64,000 nucleotides of DNA, from assembly GCA_010093685.1 (NCBI GenBank), contig MU006218.1, forward strand, positions 531,766 to 595,765. Direction: 5' to 3'. Positions 33,780 through 44,502 of this stretch are shown piece after piece. The notes beneath the pieces were generated by a model that was not told the origin of the DNA, searched no databases, and saw nothing but the letters and a program-made list of their open reading frames with translations. The translations under genes and the position numbers were made by a program. This DNA comes from Ophiobolus disseminans (lineage: Eukaryota; Ascomycota; Dothideomycetes; Pleosporales; Phaeosphaeriaceae). Numbering within the stretch: position 1 is the first letter of the stretch; every line of letters begins with the position of its first letter.

Positions 33780-35538
33780 TGAAGAGTTATTCTTATTTCC
33801 TTGTGTATGATTGTCAGATGAGTGTACTATATTTTTCTTTTTCTCCGTAGTTATAGTTGCACCTTGGTACCGAGGTGTTCGCTCTTCTTTTGTTCTTTCT
33901 TGTTGAACGATGGGGCTGTTGGGCAGCCACATGTTATCATGGTGTTGAAGGACTGCATGTATACGATTACGCGTACTGAGTCTTGTTGTTGGGTAGACCT
34001 CATCAGTATTAGAAAAGAAGATCTACACGTTCGAAAATATCAACACGTTCACAATCGCTCATCACATACCCATTCGGCACCGTCTCGTACCCTTATCTTC
34101 CCAACGAGAATCTTACTCCACACACATATCGCGTCCTGCAGGAGTGGCTGACCGTGCTGACGCTCGCTGTGCAGCTTGAGCGATGTTGTACCTCGGTCAC
34201 TGGCTCCATGTGTATGCGCAGACCCACAATCTTCCAGAAGGCTCTGTTAAGATCCTATGTACCTAGGTACCTCGGTGAGGTTTAACACCTGCACATAGGT
34301 GGCGGTGCATCACCAAATCCGAGCTCCTTCGTAGATGGAAATGGCAAGGAGCAGGTGTACCGGGATTAGAACGGGGATATGCGCTGCATCTGACTAGGTA
34401 TGTAGGTCGCTCCTTCCGTTGCTTGCACCTTCTGTTCTGGACTTGGCAGGATTGCTTAGCTTAGGTCGCACGGATACTGAGAATCTTATTTCGTGGGTTG
34501 TGGGATTGGAGTGACAGACTGGAAGGGGTTTATGTGGTGCGCCTTGTCATCGCATCGCGTGACGGGGTGCGCAATTATTTCATCTCAAGCTTTGTGAGAT
34601 AACCAACAATCCTCCCTATCTCTATCAGGCAGTCCAAACAAGAAACCAATCTGCAATCATATATGTGCTGCAATAAGCACACGAGCAATCTACGCCTCGC
34701 GCACACATGCATCAAGGTTGGTCAGTCAGCATGTGGCGACCAATAACCCAAACCAGCCAGTACAGGCGCGCATTACGGAGTGACAAACTCGGCTCCACAA
34801 CGGGTGAGAAAGTAGTCTTCTCAGGAAGGCTATCGGTCGTGGCCGACACCCGATGTTCACGCGAACCGAGGCGCGCAGGGCGTAGCTTCGGTCATCCTAC
34901 ACACCACGGTGTGATTCGGCATGGCAAATTTTCTCCACGGTGGAGTGACTTTGGACGCGTTTGAGGATTTGAAGAGATAAGGATTTGAATTTGGAGAATT
35001 CGATGGGGTGATACTGTTGCAGCTTTTGAGTGATGGAAGTGTCGTACAAACGACGTCAGGACTCGAGGATGCAGGCTCGATATGCAAGTTCCAATGCTGA
35101 TGCCGACCAAATTACCTGTCCTGCATTTCAAACGCCCCAACCCCGGCAGTTCGGCAAGTAGATAAAGCACCCTACAACATAAGATCGCCCTGTCCACATC
35201 GCCATTCGGGAAGGTACTGTACATCTGTAGCGAATCGGATGCGCAGCGCCGTCGAACGGGTGGTGCGACAAGTCGCCAAGGGAAAGCTTTGCAGCGGAGC
35301 TTTGGTTTGTTTAGGCTAAGTGCCACTCTATCAAGACGTTACATCGCCTGGCGAAAGTGCTTGTGCGTGCTTGGGGCAAACGCCTGTGCGTAGGTGGCAG
35401 CTGTGTGGTGTGGCCATGTGGGTGGAGATGGATTGATAAATATGGAGGGGTGCTCCGCTGAGATGGATGGGCAGGTGTTTTTGTGCTCTTCCTTGACACT
35501 GTATTCCACTGACCGGGTCGCTGGTTGTTGACGCAGAC
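33780..35538. other. Long intergenic region; no gene seen
   Basis: About 1.76 kb. A 144-codon minus ORF (34892-35326) and a few small plus ORFs lack recognisable features. One copy of the TACCTAGGTA palindrome lies at 34260-34269. Confidence 0.5.
34259..34270. repeat. 12-bp palindrome with TACCTAGGTA core (copy 1)
   Basis: GTACCTAGGTAC, perfectly self-complementary. The same 10-bp core recurs at 40038 and 44808, always between genes or at a pseudogene end. Confidence 0.7.
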
Positions 35539-37426
35539 ATGGCTACCGCTCATGAGACTACTGCGTATGTTGCATCTCGTTGAGATGTCGATGAAGTGCA
35601 GACTAACATGCGATAGGGCGCAGCAATTGCAGCACGCGCAGGCCGAGGCAAATGCAAAGCCACAACTCTACGGCGCGTCTCTCAACCACGCCAACGTCGC
35701 CGTTCCTGATGGCGAAAAAGAAATCATCGACCGCAGCTCCTCTGCCTCAGTCCATGTCGAGGAAGAAGATGGCCTCGGCGGCGTCAAACCCACCGCAGAG
35801 GAACTCCTCACGCTCCGCAAGGTCGGCGAGCCACTTCCCAAAGCAGCCTTCCTAGTCGCCATTGTCGAACTCTGCGAGCGCTTCACATACTACGGTGCCT
35901 CTGGTATTTTCCAGAACTACATTGCGCGACCGCGAAGTGGAGAACTGGGCCGTGGTGCGCTCGGTCTCGGACACAAGGGCGCTACCGGTTTGTCGACGTT
36001 CTTCCAGTTCTGGTGCTATGTTACGCCTATCCTTGGTGCTATCATTGCTGATCAGTACCTTGGAAAGTACAACACCATCGTCATCTTCTGCGGAGTTTAC
36101 ATCGTTGGTCTACTCATTTTGACTCTGACATCCATCCCCACTGCTCTCGACCATGGTGCTGGTCTCGGCGGCTTCATCGCTGCTGTCATTGTCATCGGTC
36201 TCGGAACCGGCGGTATCAAATCCAATGTTGCGCCCCTGATCGCTGATCAGTACAAGCGACGACAAATGGTCATCGGCCACGACGACAAGACAGGCGAGCG
36301 TGTCATCATCGACCCTGCGATCACTATCCAGAGGATCTACATGATCTTCTACTGGTGTATCAACGTCGGTTCTCTTTCTCTGCTCGCCACCCCTTACTTG
36401 GAGCGCGACCGCGACTTCTGGTCCGCATATTTGTTGTGCCTGTGTGTCTTTTTCGTCGGCACACTGGTCCTTGTTCTCGGTCGCAAAGTCTACGTCGTCC
36501 GCCCTCCTCAGGGCTCAATCATCACCAATGCCTTCCGCGTTATCTGGGTCATGATCAAGAACCGCAAGATGGACGCTGCGAAGCCTTCACACCAGGCTGG
36601 CCTCGGAAAGACTCCTGATTCTCGCTGGGACGATCATTTCGTTGAGGAAGTCAAGCGTGCCCTTATCGCTTGCCAGGTCTTCTGCTTCTATCCCATCTAC
36701 TGGGTCGTATACGGCAATTTCTCGAACAACTTCGTCACGCAAGCCGGACAAATGGCCGGCCACGGCATCCCCAACGACCTCATGCAAAACTTCGACGCCA
36801 TTTCCATTATCGTCTTCCTCCCGCTCGTCGACCAAGTCCTCATGCCCTTCCTCCGCAAACGCAAGATCCCCTTCCCACCTATCAACCGTATCGTAACAGG
36901 GTTCTGGGTCGGTTCCCTCGCTATGGTCTACGCCGCTGTCATCCAGTACTACATCTACCAAGCCGGACCGTGCTACGGCCACCCCCTCTGCGATGCCGCT
37001 GAAGTCGACGGCGTCATTCAGGGCAACAATCTCCACATCGCTACCCAGACCGGCGCGTACATGCTCATCGGTATCTCCGAGATCTTCGCATCTGTCACTG
37101 GTCTCGAGTACGCATACACCAAAGCGCCTCCGTCCATGAAGTCCTTTGTGCAGTCGATGTACCTCCTCACCAACGCGTTCGGATCCGCCATCTCTGAGGC
37201 ACTGAACCCGCTGCTATACGATCCTGCGATCCAGTGGATGTTCGTCGGTCTCGCTATTGCGTCATTTATTGCTGGATGCTTGATTTGGATCTTGTTCCAC
37301 CATTTGAACGAGACGGAGGACCAGATGAATGCGCTTGACGAGGATTATGATAAGGATCCGACGCTGAGGAGGGCTAGTGTGCATGGGGATCGTACTGTTG
37401 GGCTGCATGATTCGGAGAAGGCTTAG
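35539..37426 (+). CDS. ptr2: Proton-coupled oligopeptide transporter (PTR2/POT family)
   Basis: Exons 35539..35564 and 35617..37426 (GTATGT, branch CTAAC, acceptor GATAG, phase 2) give 611 aa, starting MATAHETTAAQQ. The first transmembrane region bears the POT signature ELCERFTYYGASG (ExxER-type proton motif). Other family features are GGFIAAVIVIGLGTGGIKSNV, the second POT signature near FCFYPIYWVVYGNFSNNF, and a 12-TM profile with a long loop between TM6 and TM7 (GKTPDSRWDDHFVEEVKRAL). It imports di- and tripeptides with protons at the plasma membrane. C-rich codon use suggests good expression. Confidence 0.95.
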
Positions 37427-38191
37427 GGTGTTTGAGGATGGCAGTAATGGGTTATGGTTAGAGGATGAGAGAGACTTTTGAACAAGTTTGAATGAAAGAT
37501 CTGAACTTCTTTTCCAGCCTACCTGTGTTGTTAACATGTGGTGACTTGCATCCTGGCTCCAAGCAGATACATTGCTTTAACGTCTGCAGCCTAGTCTCGA
37601 TAGATGTTTTTCCCCGCTGGACTGAGAATCGTGGTATTTGACAAGGAATTTCATGAGGAGATGCAACGACGATGGGACCGTCGGAACTTCGCAGATTAGT
37701 ACAAGGCGCTAGCGCATACGGTAGCCCCTGTCCTTCGCTTGTGGCGCGCCGATGGACTTCGAACCTCCACACCTTTTACTCGCACATGTCATTTGACGTT
37801 GTAGTTTTCTGGTCCCCTTCTATTAGTCCCAGATCTCCGGCCTTCCGATGCGTCTTGCGGTGGTGTACGAACTGCCGATTCATTAGTCACCTTCTAGTTT
37901 TGTGTTGCGGTGCCAAAATTAGATCGAGCTGGAGAGCTAGTTCCTCGTATACCGTACAACACGCGTCAGCGTCACATTTGGCGTCTTGCAACACTTTCAC
38001 TATCTCAACTATTTCGTTCGTTCGCCTCTCCATTGGAGTGTATTCAACCCGCTCATTGACTCGAGCCTTACCAACGGAGGCGTTTGAGATATTGCAGGCT
38101 CTAACATATTTCGACAAAATCGGGCTGCAGGTTGCACTAAACACCTTCCACGACCTCCCAATCCGAACGTGACAACCTCGAAAGATCCAAC
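37427..38191. other. Intergenic region; no gene seen
   Basis: 765 bases. A 166-codon ORF (37672-38172) and an antisense one show no domain, signal or splicing support. Confidence 0.45.
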
Positions 38192-38809
38192 ATGTCTCGG
38201 TCATCACCCACACCAACGACAACCTACCCCTTCACGTACACCACATACACTACATCCCTCTCCTCGACCAGCTTCACACGACCCACGCTCGTCCCCACGC
38301 TTGTCCCCTTCGGCGCAGCATTCTCCTGCTCTGCAAACGCCGTCGCCACACCTCAAGGTACCTCGGCGGCCTGCGCCATCTCTAACGCCCGCGAAGTCAA
38401 CGACCACGCCTTCTGGGACCTGTACGAGTGCTGCAAGGGCAAAGAAGTAACTGCAAACGGCACTCCGAATCCATGTACGGCGCAGTGTGTCGCTGGGAAC
38501 GGGCAGACGTGGCAGGAGTTGGGCGAGTGTTTGAATAAGAAGGTTCAGGTTGTGGTGTGTAAGCCTGCGGATGGGGAGATTGCGAGGAGTTCGAGTGGCG
38601 GGGCTGCGAGTCAAACGAGTAGTGGAGTGGGGAGTGCGACGACAGGGCGGCCGTCAGGGACTGCGAGTGGAAGTGCGAGCGGTGGGCAAGCTTCGGCTTA
38701 TATTGGAGCAGGGAGCATGGTTGGTGTTGCGCATGTTGGTGGCTCGAAGACTGCAGTGGTGGTATTCTGCATTTTGGCAGTTGGGTCATTTGCTGGGATG
38801 CTGCTATAA
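38192..38809 (+). CDS. Small Cys-containing, Ser/Gly-rich surface-like protein
   Basis: An intronless ORF of 205 aa. The N-terminus is Thr/Ser/Tyr-rich (TTYPFTYTTYTTSL). A central part holds about nine Cys (FSCSANAV, AACAISN, LYECCKG, NPCTAQCVAG, LGECLN, VVCKP). A Ser/Gly/Thr-rich linker follows, and then a C-terminal hydrophobic helix (KTAVVVFCILAVGSFAGMLL) that looks like a GPI-attachment signal or a membrane anchor. This layout is common in fungal cell-surface proteins, but no signal peptide is visible at this start. Either the true start lies in an unseen upstream exon, or the protein is tail-anchored. No function is assigned. Confidence 0.6.
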   Translation: MSRSSPTPTTTYPFTYTTYTTSLSSTSFTRPTLVPTLVPFGAAFSCSANAVATPQGTSAACAISNAREVNDHAFWDLYECCKGKEVTANGTPNPCTAQCVAGNGQTWQELGECLNKKVQVVVCKPADGEIARSSSGGAASQTSSGVGSATTGRPSGTASGSASGGQASAYIGAGSMVGVAHVGGSKTAVVVFCILAVGSFAGMLL

Positions 38810-39172
38810 AGAAAGATGGCAAATGTAGTATGGATGCCGTATTGTTCGACGCATACGACTGTCGGTACTGCCTCGAGGGTAGTTTCGCACACTTCAGACA
38901 TTTCCTTCTGTTGTATATTAAAAGAGCTTGAACGTTGGCAGAGCGCGGAACCCTTTATGTTTACCAGGCTCCAGGCGCTAGGTCTAAGGCTGTGAAAAGG
39001 TGTTGCTGGTCTGTTAACTCATTTCTAACATGCATTATTTACATGCACAGGGAAAATTCTTCATATGCTGAAACCTTCGGCAACCCGAAGCTCTGGCACT
39101 TCTCTGGTCACTTCAACCACTCTTCCTTCTACCCCTTCAACCCGTTGATTACAGATTTGAACAATCGTTTCA
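38810..39172. other. Intergenic region
   Basis: 363 bases, with no feature beyond the 3' end of the preceding gene and the leader of the next locus. Confidence 0.45.
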
Positions 39173-39429
39173 ATGGCACCTACAACTCGATCCGCGACCA
39201 AGGCAGCTGCCCAAAAGCAGGCGACCGCTTCTACAGCGCAGATAAACAAATCGACGACCAGCAACGACCAGGTAGCCATAGCTAGCACAGCCAAACCAAC
39301 TGCACCAACTTCCGGCGTCCGACGCCTGGAGAACGGTCTCCTCGACGTCTTCACTGTCCCAGCTCATCTCGTCGCAGCGTAAGCCCCCGGCTCACAATCC
39401 ATTGAGCACATCTAATCTCTTCCAGGAAC

Positions 39430-39462
39430 CAGCACAACGCCAGCACAACGCCAGCACAACGC
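39430..39462 (+). repeat. 11-bp tandem repeat, three perfect copies
   Basis: CAGCACAACGC three times (39430-39440, 39441-39451, 39452-39462), followed by one more CAG. The unit length is not a multiple of three, so copy number alters the frame of the LPxELRN locus around it. Each unit starts with a potential CAG splice acceptor. Confidence 0.9.
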
Positions 39463-40037
39463 CAGTTTCCCTCCCACTCGAACTCCGCAACATGATTTGG
39501 GCCCGCGCCCTCGACAGCCCCAAGCATGTGAATCTGCAAGCTGAAAGCATGAGCCACATAGTCAAGATCGCCGACATACTAAAGCAAGGATTCCCAATGT
39601 CTCGAAGCATGACATTCCTGATTGCCTGCCGCCTACCACGTGTATGTCGAGCTCTGTACGCCGACACTGCAGTGCTCGTCTACGCGCGAACGAAATTCTC
39701 CCTCCAGTATACTCTGCACTGCGCAAAGTGGGTGAAGTGGGTTGCCAGGCGGTTGCCGTGCCAAATGAGCGCTATTCGGTGGCTTAGACTGGCCGGTTGT
39801 GTGTGGAGTGATGCTGGTGAGCGGAGGGAATACTGCGTGGTTTGACGAACTTGAAGACATTGGTTATTGATCAGGGACTTGTTGATACTCTGCGGGCGAT
39901 AAAGCCCAACTATGGGCGTTATCGGGTGATGAGGAGAAAGAAGGATATGGCGATCAAGGAGGCGTTGGAGAGGGAGAATGAAGGACTTAAAGTTGTGATT
40001 TTGTGGCCGAATTGGTGGGTTGGGATGTTGACATACC

Positions 40038-40047
40038 TACCTAGGTA
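40038..40047. repeat. TACCTAGGTA palindrome (copy 2)
   Basis: Inside the 12-bp palindrome CTACCTAGGTAG (40037-40048). It overlaps the last codons and stop of the LPxELRN locus. Confidence 0.7.
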
Positions 40048-40048
40048 G

Positions 40049-41622
40049 TTATGTGGAATTTGGTGGATCATGACAACGGATAGGAGACCTTCAGTATGTT
40101 TTCTGCTAAAGCCTGCATTTAGGCAACCATTACGTACAAATCACGCACTAATGGTATTGTGACACAGAACTCACCTCTCAACAGTACGGACCTATTCTAA
40201 ACTCACCTTCACCGTGAGGTTGACCCAATGTGACGCATCACACGTGACCCTCCATCCTTAGCGTTCTGGCCCGAGCGCCTCGACTTCTTAACTTCGACCC
40301 CGCGCTCCTCGCTCTTGCTCTTACTATCATCACCCTCTCCGGGGTGCAATGGAGAATTGTAGGTGCCTCCCGATCTCGAGTCGCGTTTGCGCACATGAGC
40401 AACCAACACTGACTGCGCTATAGTTGGTTACACTGATAAGTCTCAGAACTTCCGCAACACTGGACTTCTTTGCCGGGAGCATCTGCCTCATGCCTAGGAA
40501 GGGCAGCATCCTCACGCTGGCTGCGGTGCGATGACTGTCAGTGTGATACTGCGAACGCGGCTGGTCCGCTTGCGGTTACTCACCTCCTCCACGTGTTGCA
40601 ACAACATTTTCGGCAGAGATTCTTGCCAGGCGTCCTTCGCCTGGTGGTACGAATCGAGAGCCAGCTCAGTCTACCATGCTTGGACATCATTCTCGCTTGC
40701 GCGTTTGGTAGCTTCACACCTGAGTCGGCGTCTGGTGACACTGAAATCTGCGAGTCGGCGCTCAGTCCCTCCCAACATATCAACTATTATGATCAGGCAC
40801 CTTTCTTGGCAGTCTAACTAGACTGCTGGCATGAATTTGCTGGCTCTCTTTCATGCCATGATAAGATGACGCATGCGCCGGCGCAATGCTGGTTCCGATG
40901 GCTCTTTTGGGGTGGGCGGTCATTGATTTAGGTCTCTTTTTGTCCAGGTTAGCAACCATCCCACACATGGAAAGTACCACGAGGGTTGCTGGTCTGCCCG
41001 TGGTTCCTTTCTCGCTTGATCACCGATTGCATGGCCTTCCTAATGCGCTTGCGCGGACAGTAATGGATGAGCTGGACTCATTCATGTGGTATGACTGATT
41101 TCGTGGTGGGCTTGCTCTCTCGTTTTCTTTCGTACTTCAGGTTTCAGGTGTAAAGCCTAATACTTTCGGCGAGATATGCTGTTTGGATGCAGGTCATCCA
41201 CAGCTGTCTCTCTTGCTTTTCGAAGCTTCCTTTTTCATTGAGTTGCCGCCTATTAGGTAGGGCTCGAGGAAGAAGACGTTGGCAGTTGATGACGCGAGAA
41301 CACTCGACACGAGTCACCCTAAGAAGGAGCTCATTCAGTGATACACCAACGTCGACAGCAGCTAGGTCTTATCCAATAGGTATTGTAATAAGTTTTATCC
41401 TAGCATCTGATAGCCTGCCTACTAAAGCTTGAAATTATTGTGAAGATATATAGGCTGCCCAAATTCTAGGTCGTAGGATGCAGCACTTGCATCATAGCTC
41501 GCTCCCTGGCGTGGTGTCGGTGCAGGGGTGGCACAGCATACGGTACTGTAGCCAGCGAAGCAACTTGATTGTCGCAATTATCCATCGAATCTTCCAACAC
41601 ACCAACAATACTGGTTTTAATA
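40049..41622. other. Long intergenic region; no gene seen
   Basis: About 1.57 kb with only small, domain-free ORFs on both strands. No transposon ends or repeats were recognised. Confidence 0.5.
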
Positions 41623-42556
41623 ATGAGTTATTGGACATCTTTTGACAATGCCCCTTACTACGATTCCGACTATGGCCCTGACTACTACTCGTATCGCAGA
41701 GGGCACGCGAAACATATTGTGTGGAGCCGACAGCCTGTATTCGACAGCAAACCCAATACCGACACATCCCACGACCTTCTACGCGTACAACTTGAACTAA
41801 ACCATACGTTTCGATTTCTTAGCAAGCCACCTCTGAAGTACATCGATGTCAGTAGCCAGTCTGCAGGACTCGCAGCCATGTAAACTCTCTCCTTTCAAAC
41901 GACCTGTTCAAGCGGTTCACTGAAATGGCAATAGCTATCAAAGCAACCTCATCACTTCACGACTTCTTTGTTTGCCCGCCGAACTCCGCCTGCGAATATG
42001 GAAACTCGTATTAGGCGGACACCAAATCCGACTCACCAATACTGGCGGGCACTATCTGGCTCTCTACAAATTCTATACCTACCACGGAAGATTCTACAAA
42101 ATCTCCCGGTCTCCGTGTAAAGTTCATAAGGGAGACATCGAAGTGGAAAATGTTGCAGCACTCTTCACTATTTTGTTTACCTGCCGCCAAATCTACCATG
42201 AAGCTCGGACGGTTCCATTTTCGTGCAACACATGGGAGCTATGGACTCGACTTGATAGGCATGATCGTCGCCTCTGTTGGATACACTGGCTTGATTTGTA
42301 CGATGTAGTAGATGATGGCGCTAGGAACGTCATTACCTGGGTGTTAGCCGGAGACAGCCTCAAAAGTGTCCAGCTCACTAAGGACGCACATGAGATATGG
42401 TGGGCGATGAGCCTTGAGAAGGGCTCAAAGTTCGCTGTTAAGAGCGACGGGTCGGGCAAAGCTGATTGGGATGTAGTGAGGAGGTTTGCGGACACTAAGG
42501 GGACGGGAACGAACCAAGCAAAGTTGTTTGGTTTACAATTTCTTACTCTATCTTGA
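41623..42556 (+). CDS. Intact LPxELRN (2EXR/F-box-like) family protein
   Basis: Exons 41623..41879 and 41935..42556 (donor AT|GTAAAC, acceptor AATAG|C, phase 2) give 292 aa. The N-terminus is Tyr/Asp-rich (MSYWTSFDNAPYYDSDYGPD). The motif SRLLCLPAELRLRIWKLVLGG follows directly after the intron, and FTCRQIYHEARTVPF appears about 80 residues later. The latter is the intact version of the motif broken by a stop at 11613. The C-terminal part looks globular (WIHWLDLYDVVDDGARNVITWV). Such proteins are expanded in pleosporalean genomes and have no established role; the motif is F-box-like. Confidence 0.75.
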
Positions 42557-42918
42557 GTTGTATACTGTACGACGCTGTCTAGATATATTCAACAGGGTTC
42601 TGTGGTTGCGCGCGCAATGCAAAGCCCAAGCTGCTATCCGCGTTTCACCACACATGTGATGTAGTATACCACCTGGGCATGCAGGTCATTTCCAAGTGCT
42701 TATCGGTACGAAATTGGATTAGAAAATTCCGAGCCTAGAGGCCTTCATTGCCTATATTCACGCTGGTTCACGCGTTCATCATGAATTGTGTAGCTTGAAG
42801 TAGATACATGGTGCTTACTTCTCAGTTCGTCCTCGCATATTGTGATCTCCCGAGAGCCCTATGAAGAATGATATACTGCCTCTGAAAGCTAACTCTAGAA
42901 ACCGACCTTCTAGCATGA
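42557..42918. other. Convergent intergenic region
   Basis: 362 bases between the stops of the LPxELRN gene and the P450. Nothing else is recognisable. Confidence 0.45.
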
Positions 42919-44502
42919 CTACTCAAACTGTTGCAAAAACGCATCTGCTTCCAGCCACGCATCATGAACGACCTTCTTCCTGTCCCCACCTCTTAGCTTA
43001 AACTTCACCGGTAGATTCTTCGGTCTGATGACTACACCCTCCGTCCAGCCTTCCTGAAGATCCAACGGTAGCTTTCCCGTGGCTTCGATGTCAAAGGCCC
43101 ACACTAGCTTGGCAAACAGCATCATCATGCTGTTTTCAGCAAAGCGTTGACCAGGGCATACACGGCGGCCAGCACCAAATGTATAGTTCAATCGACGGCC
43201 TTTGTTGGTCTCTAGATCCACCGGCGCTGAGGCACCGAAGTCATTCAGGATATATCGAGACGGGTTGAACGTTGCAGGAGAGTCGTAAAACGTTTCGTCG
43301 TGATTGATCATCCAGCAGTTGATGACAACGTCGGTACCAGCAGGCACATTGTAGGTCTGATATGTGTCTTGAGCCGTGGTGTGATGGGGAATGGCCAGAG
43401 GAGTAACGGGACGCCATCGGAGGACCTCTAACATACATGCGCGGATGTAAGGTAAGTTGGCTGTGTCTTCCTGTCCAGGCAACCTTGAGACGCCGCAGAC
43501 CCGATCTACTTCTTCTTGTGCTCGTTCCAAGACTTCTGGGAATGCTGCCATGGCCATGATAAAAACCATGGTCGCACTTGAAGAGGTCTCTGCGCCACCC
43601 TCAAGCAAGACGCCGCCGAGATATGCCAGGTATGTGTCATCATACCACTCCTTCTCTTGAGTTACTAGGCATTGCGACAGGAAACAGTTGGCTCCCTTAC
43701 CATGCGACAATCTCTCCCTTGTCTCGTTCAAGAGGCCAATGTACAACCGTTCTTGCTCTCCCTTAATGCCCAGCGCCCTCAATTTCCATCCTTTCCATGG
43801 TGTTAACCAGTCTGGTACGCTGTTTAAGAATGGGAAGCTGTTGATTGGCGGAGATGACGTCGGTCCCACGGCAGCCGACCACTGCTCTTCGACCTTGAAG
43901 AAGCTTTCAATCTTGCCACCGTGTTCAAACGTCTTCCCACGCTGCCCAAACACTGTTGCCAATATCACTGCTCCAAAGCTCCTATCAACGTGATGTTCAA
44001 AGTTCACTGGTGATTTCAGCATATCGAAAATCATCTGTGTCGACTCCGCATCCTGCACAGGTTTCATCTTGTCTGTTCGCTCGCCGCCCAAGAAATCGAC
44101 GAGTTTCTTTCTCTGACCTCGCCAAAGGTCACCGTAGGGATTTAGCGCTGGATTCAACCCACCCGGAACTACTATTTCGCATACAGGGATTGTCGGCCTC
44201 GATGAGTAGATCGACCCCTTTTGTTCGAGGAGATCTCGGACGGCTTGCCATGTGTTCAATATAATCATATTTTGACAACCAGCCTTGATACCAGTGATCG
44301 ATCCGAATTGACGCGCAAATGTGGCGAACTTGAGTTCAGGCCGACTGATTGGCAACTGGTGCAGATTGCCAAGGAAGGGAACGGTTCCAGGGCCAGGTGG
44401 AAATCCGGCAGCGCGGGATGAGAGCTTGCTGTATCGGTACAGACGGTGCAGTATGAAGACTGCCAGAGTAGCCAGTACGGCTTGGTAAATTTGAATCGCC
44501 AT
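42919..44502 (-). CDS. Cytochrome P450 monooxygenase
   Basis: An intronless ORF of 527 aa. An N-terminal membrane anchor (IYQAVLATLAVFILHRLY) is followed by the proline hinge FPPGPGTVPFLGNLHQLP. The I-helix carries GGAETSS, the K-helix motif is EVLRWRP (ExxR), the PERF-like region is FNPSRY, and the heme loop is FGAGRRVCPGQ with Cys449 as the thiolate ligand. The overall pattern resembles the O-methylsterigmatocystin oxidoreductase-like (CYP64-type) P450s of ascomycetes. No backbone synthase lies nearby, so it is not visibly part of a metabolite cluster. It would sit in the ER membrane and need a P450 reductase. Confidence 0.94.
   Translation of the reverse strand: MAIQIYQAVLATLAVFILHRLYRYSKLSSRAAGFPPGPGTVPFLGNLHQLPISRPELKFATFARQFGSITGIKAGCQNMIILNTWQAVRDLLEQKGSIYSSRPTIPVCEIVVPGGLNPALNPYGDLWRGQRKKLVDFLGGERTDKMKPVQDAESTQMIFDMLKSPVNFEHHVDRSFGAVILATVFGQRGKTFEHGGKIESFFKVEEQWSAAVGPTSSPPINSFPFLNSVPDWLTPWKGWKLRALGIKGEQERLYIGLLNETRERLSHGKGANCFLSQCLVTQEKEWYDDTYLAYLGGVLLEGGAETSSSATMVFIMAMAAFPEVLERAQEEVDRVCGVSRLPGQEDTANLPYIRACMLEVLRWRPVTPLAIPHHTTAQDTYQTYNVPAGTDVVINCWMINHDETFYDSPATFNPSRYILNDFGASAPVDLETNKGRRLNYTFGAGRRVCPGQRFAENSMMMLFAKLVWAFDIEATGKLPLDLQEGWTEGVVIRPKNLPVKFKLRGGDRKKVVHDAWLEADAFLQQFE

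Larger units (their letters stand above)
39173..40048 (+). pseudogene. LPxELRN-family gene, probably decayed (repeat-shifted acceptor and 3' frameshift)
   Basis: Exon 1 (39173..39378, MAPTTRSATKAAAQK.., ending HLVAA) has a phase-2 donor GTAAGC. The normal acceptor (TTCCAG at 39425) would put the motif VSLPLELRNMIWARAL out of frame. Of the nearby CAG acceptors, only the one ending at 39454, within a triplicated 11-bp repeat, keeps frame. Exon 2 then runs through a CRALYADTAVLVYARTKF motif to a stop at 39845. The conserved-looking C-terminal part (LKTLVIDQGLVDTLRAI.. LKVVILWPNWWVG) follows in another frame to 40048, and no legal intron joins them. It may be a gene with unusual splicing, but decay is more likely. 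Confidence 0.55.

Noticed and set aside
34892..35326. 144-codon minus ORF upstream of PTR2
   Set aside because: Composition unremarkable, nothing recognisable, overlaps the likely PTR2 promoter.
37741..37775. Possible tRNA B-box (GGTTCGA on the minus strand)
   Set aside because: The following bases do not fit the B-box, and no A-box or cloverleaf could be built.
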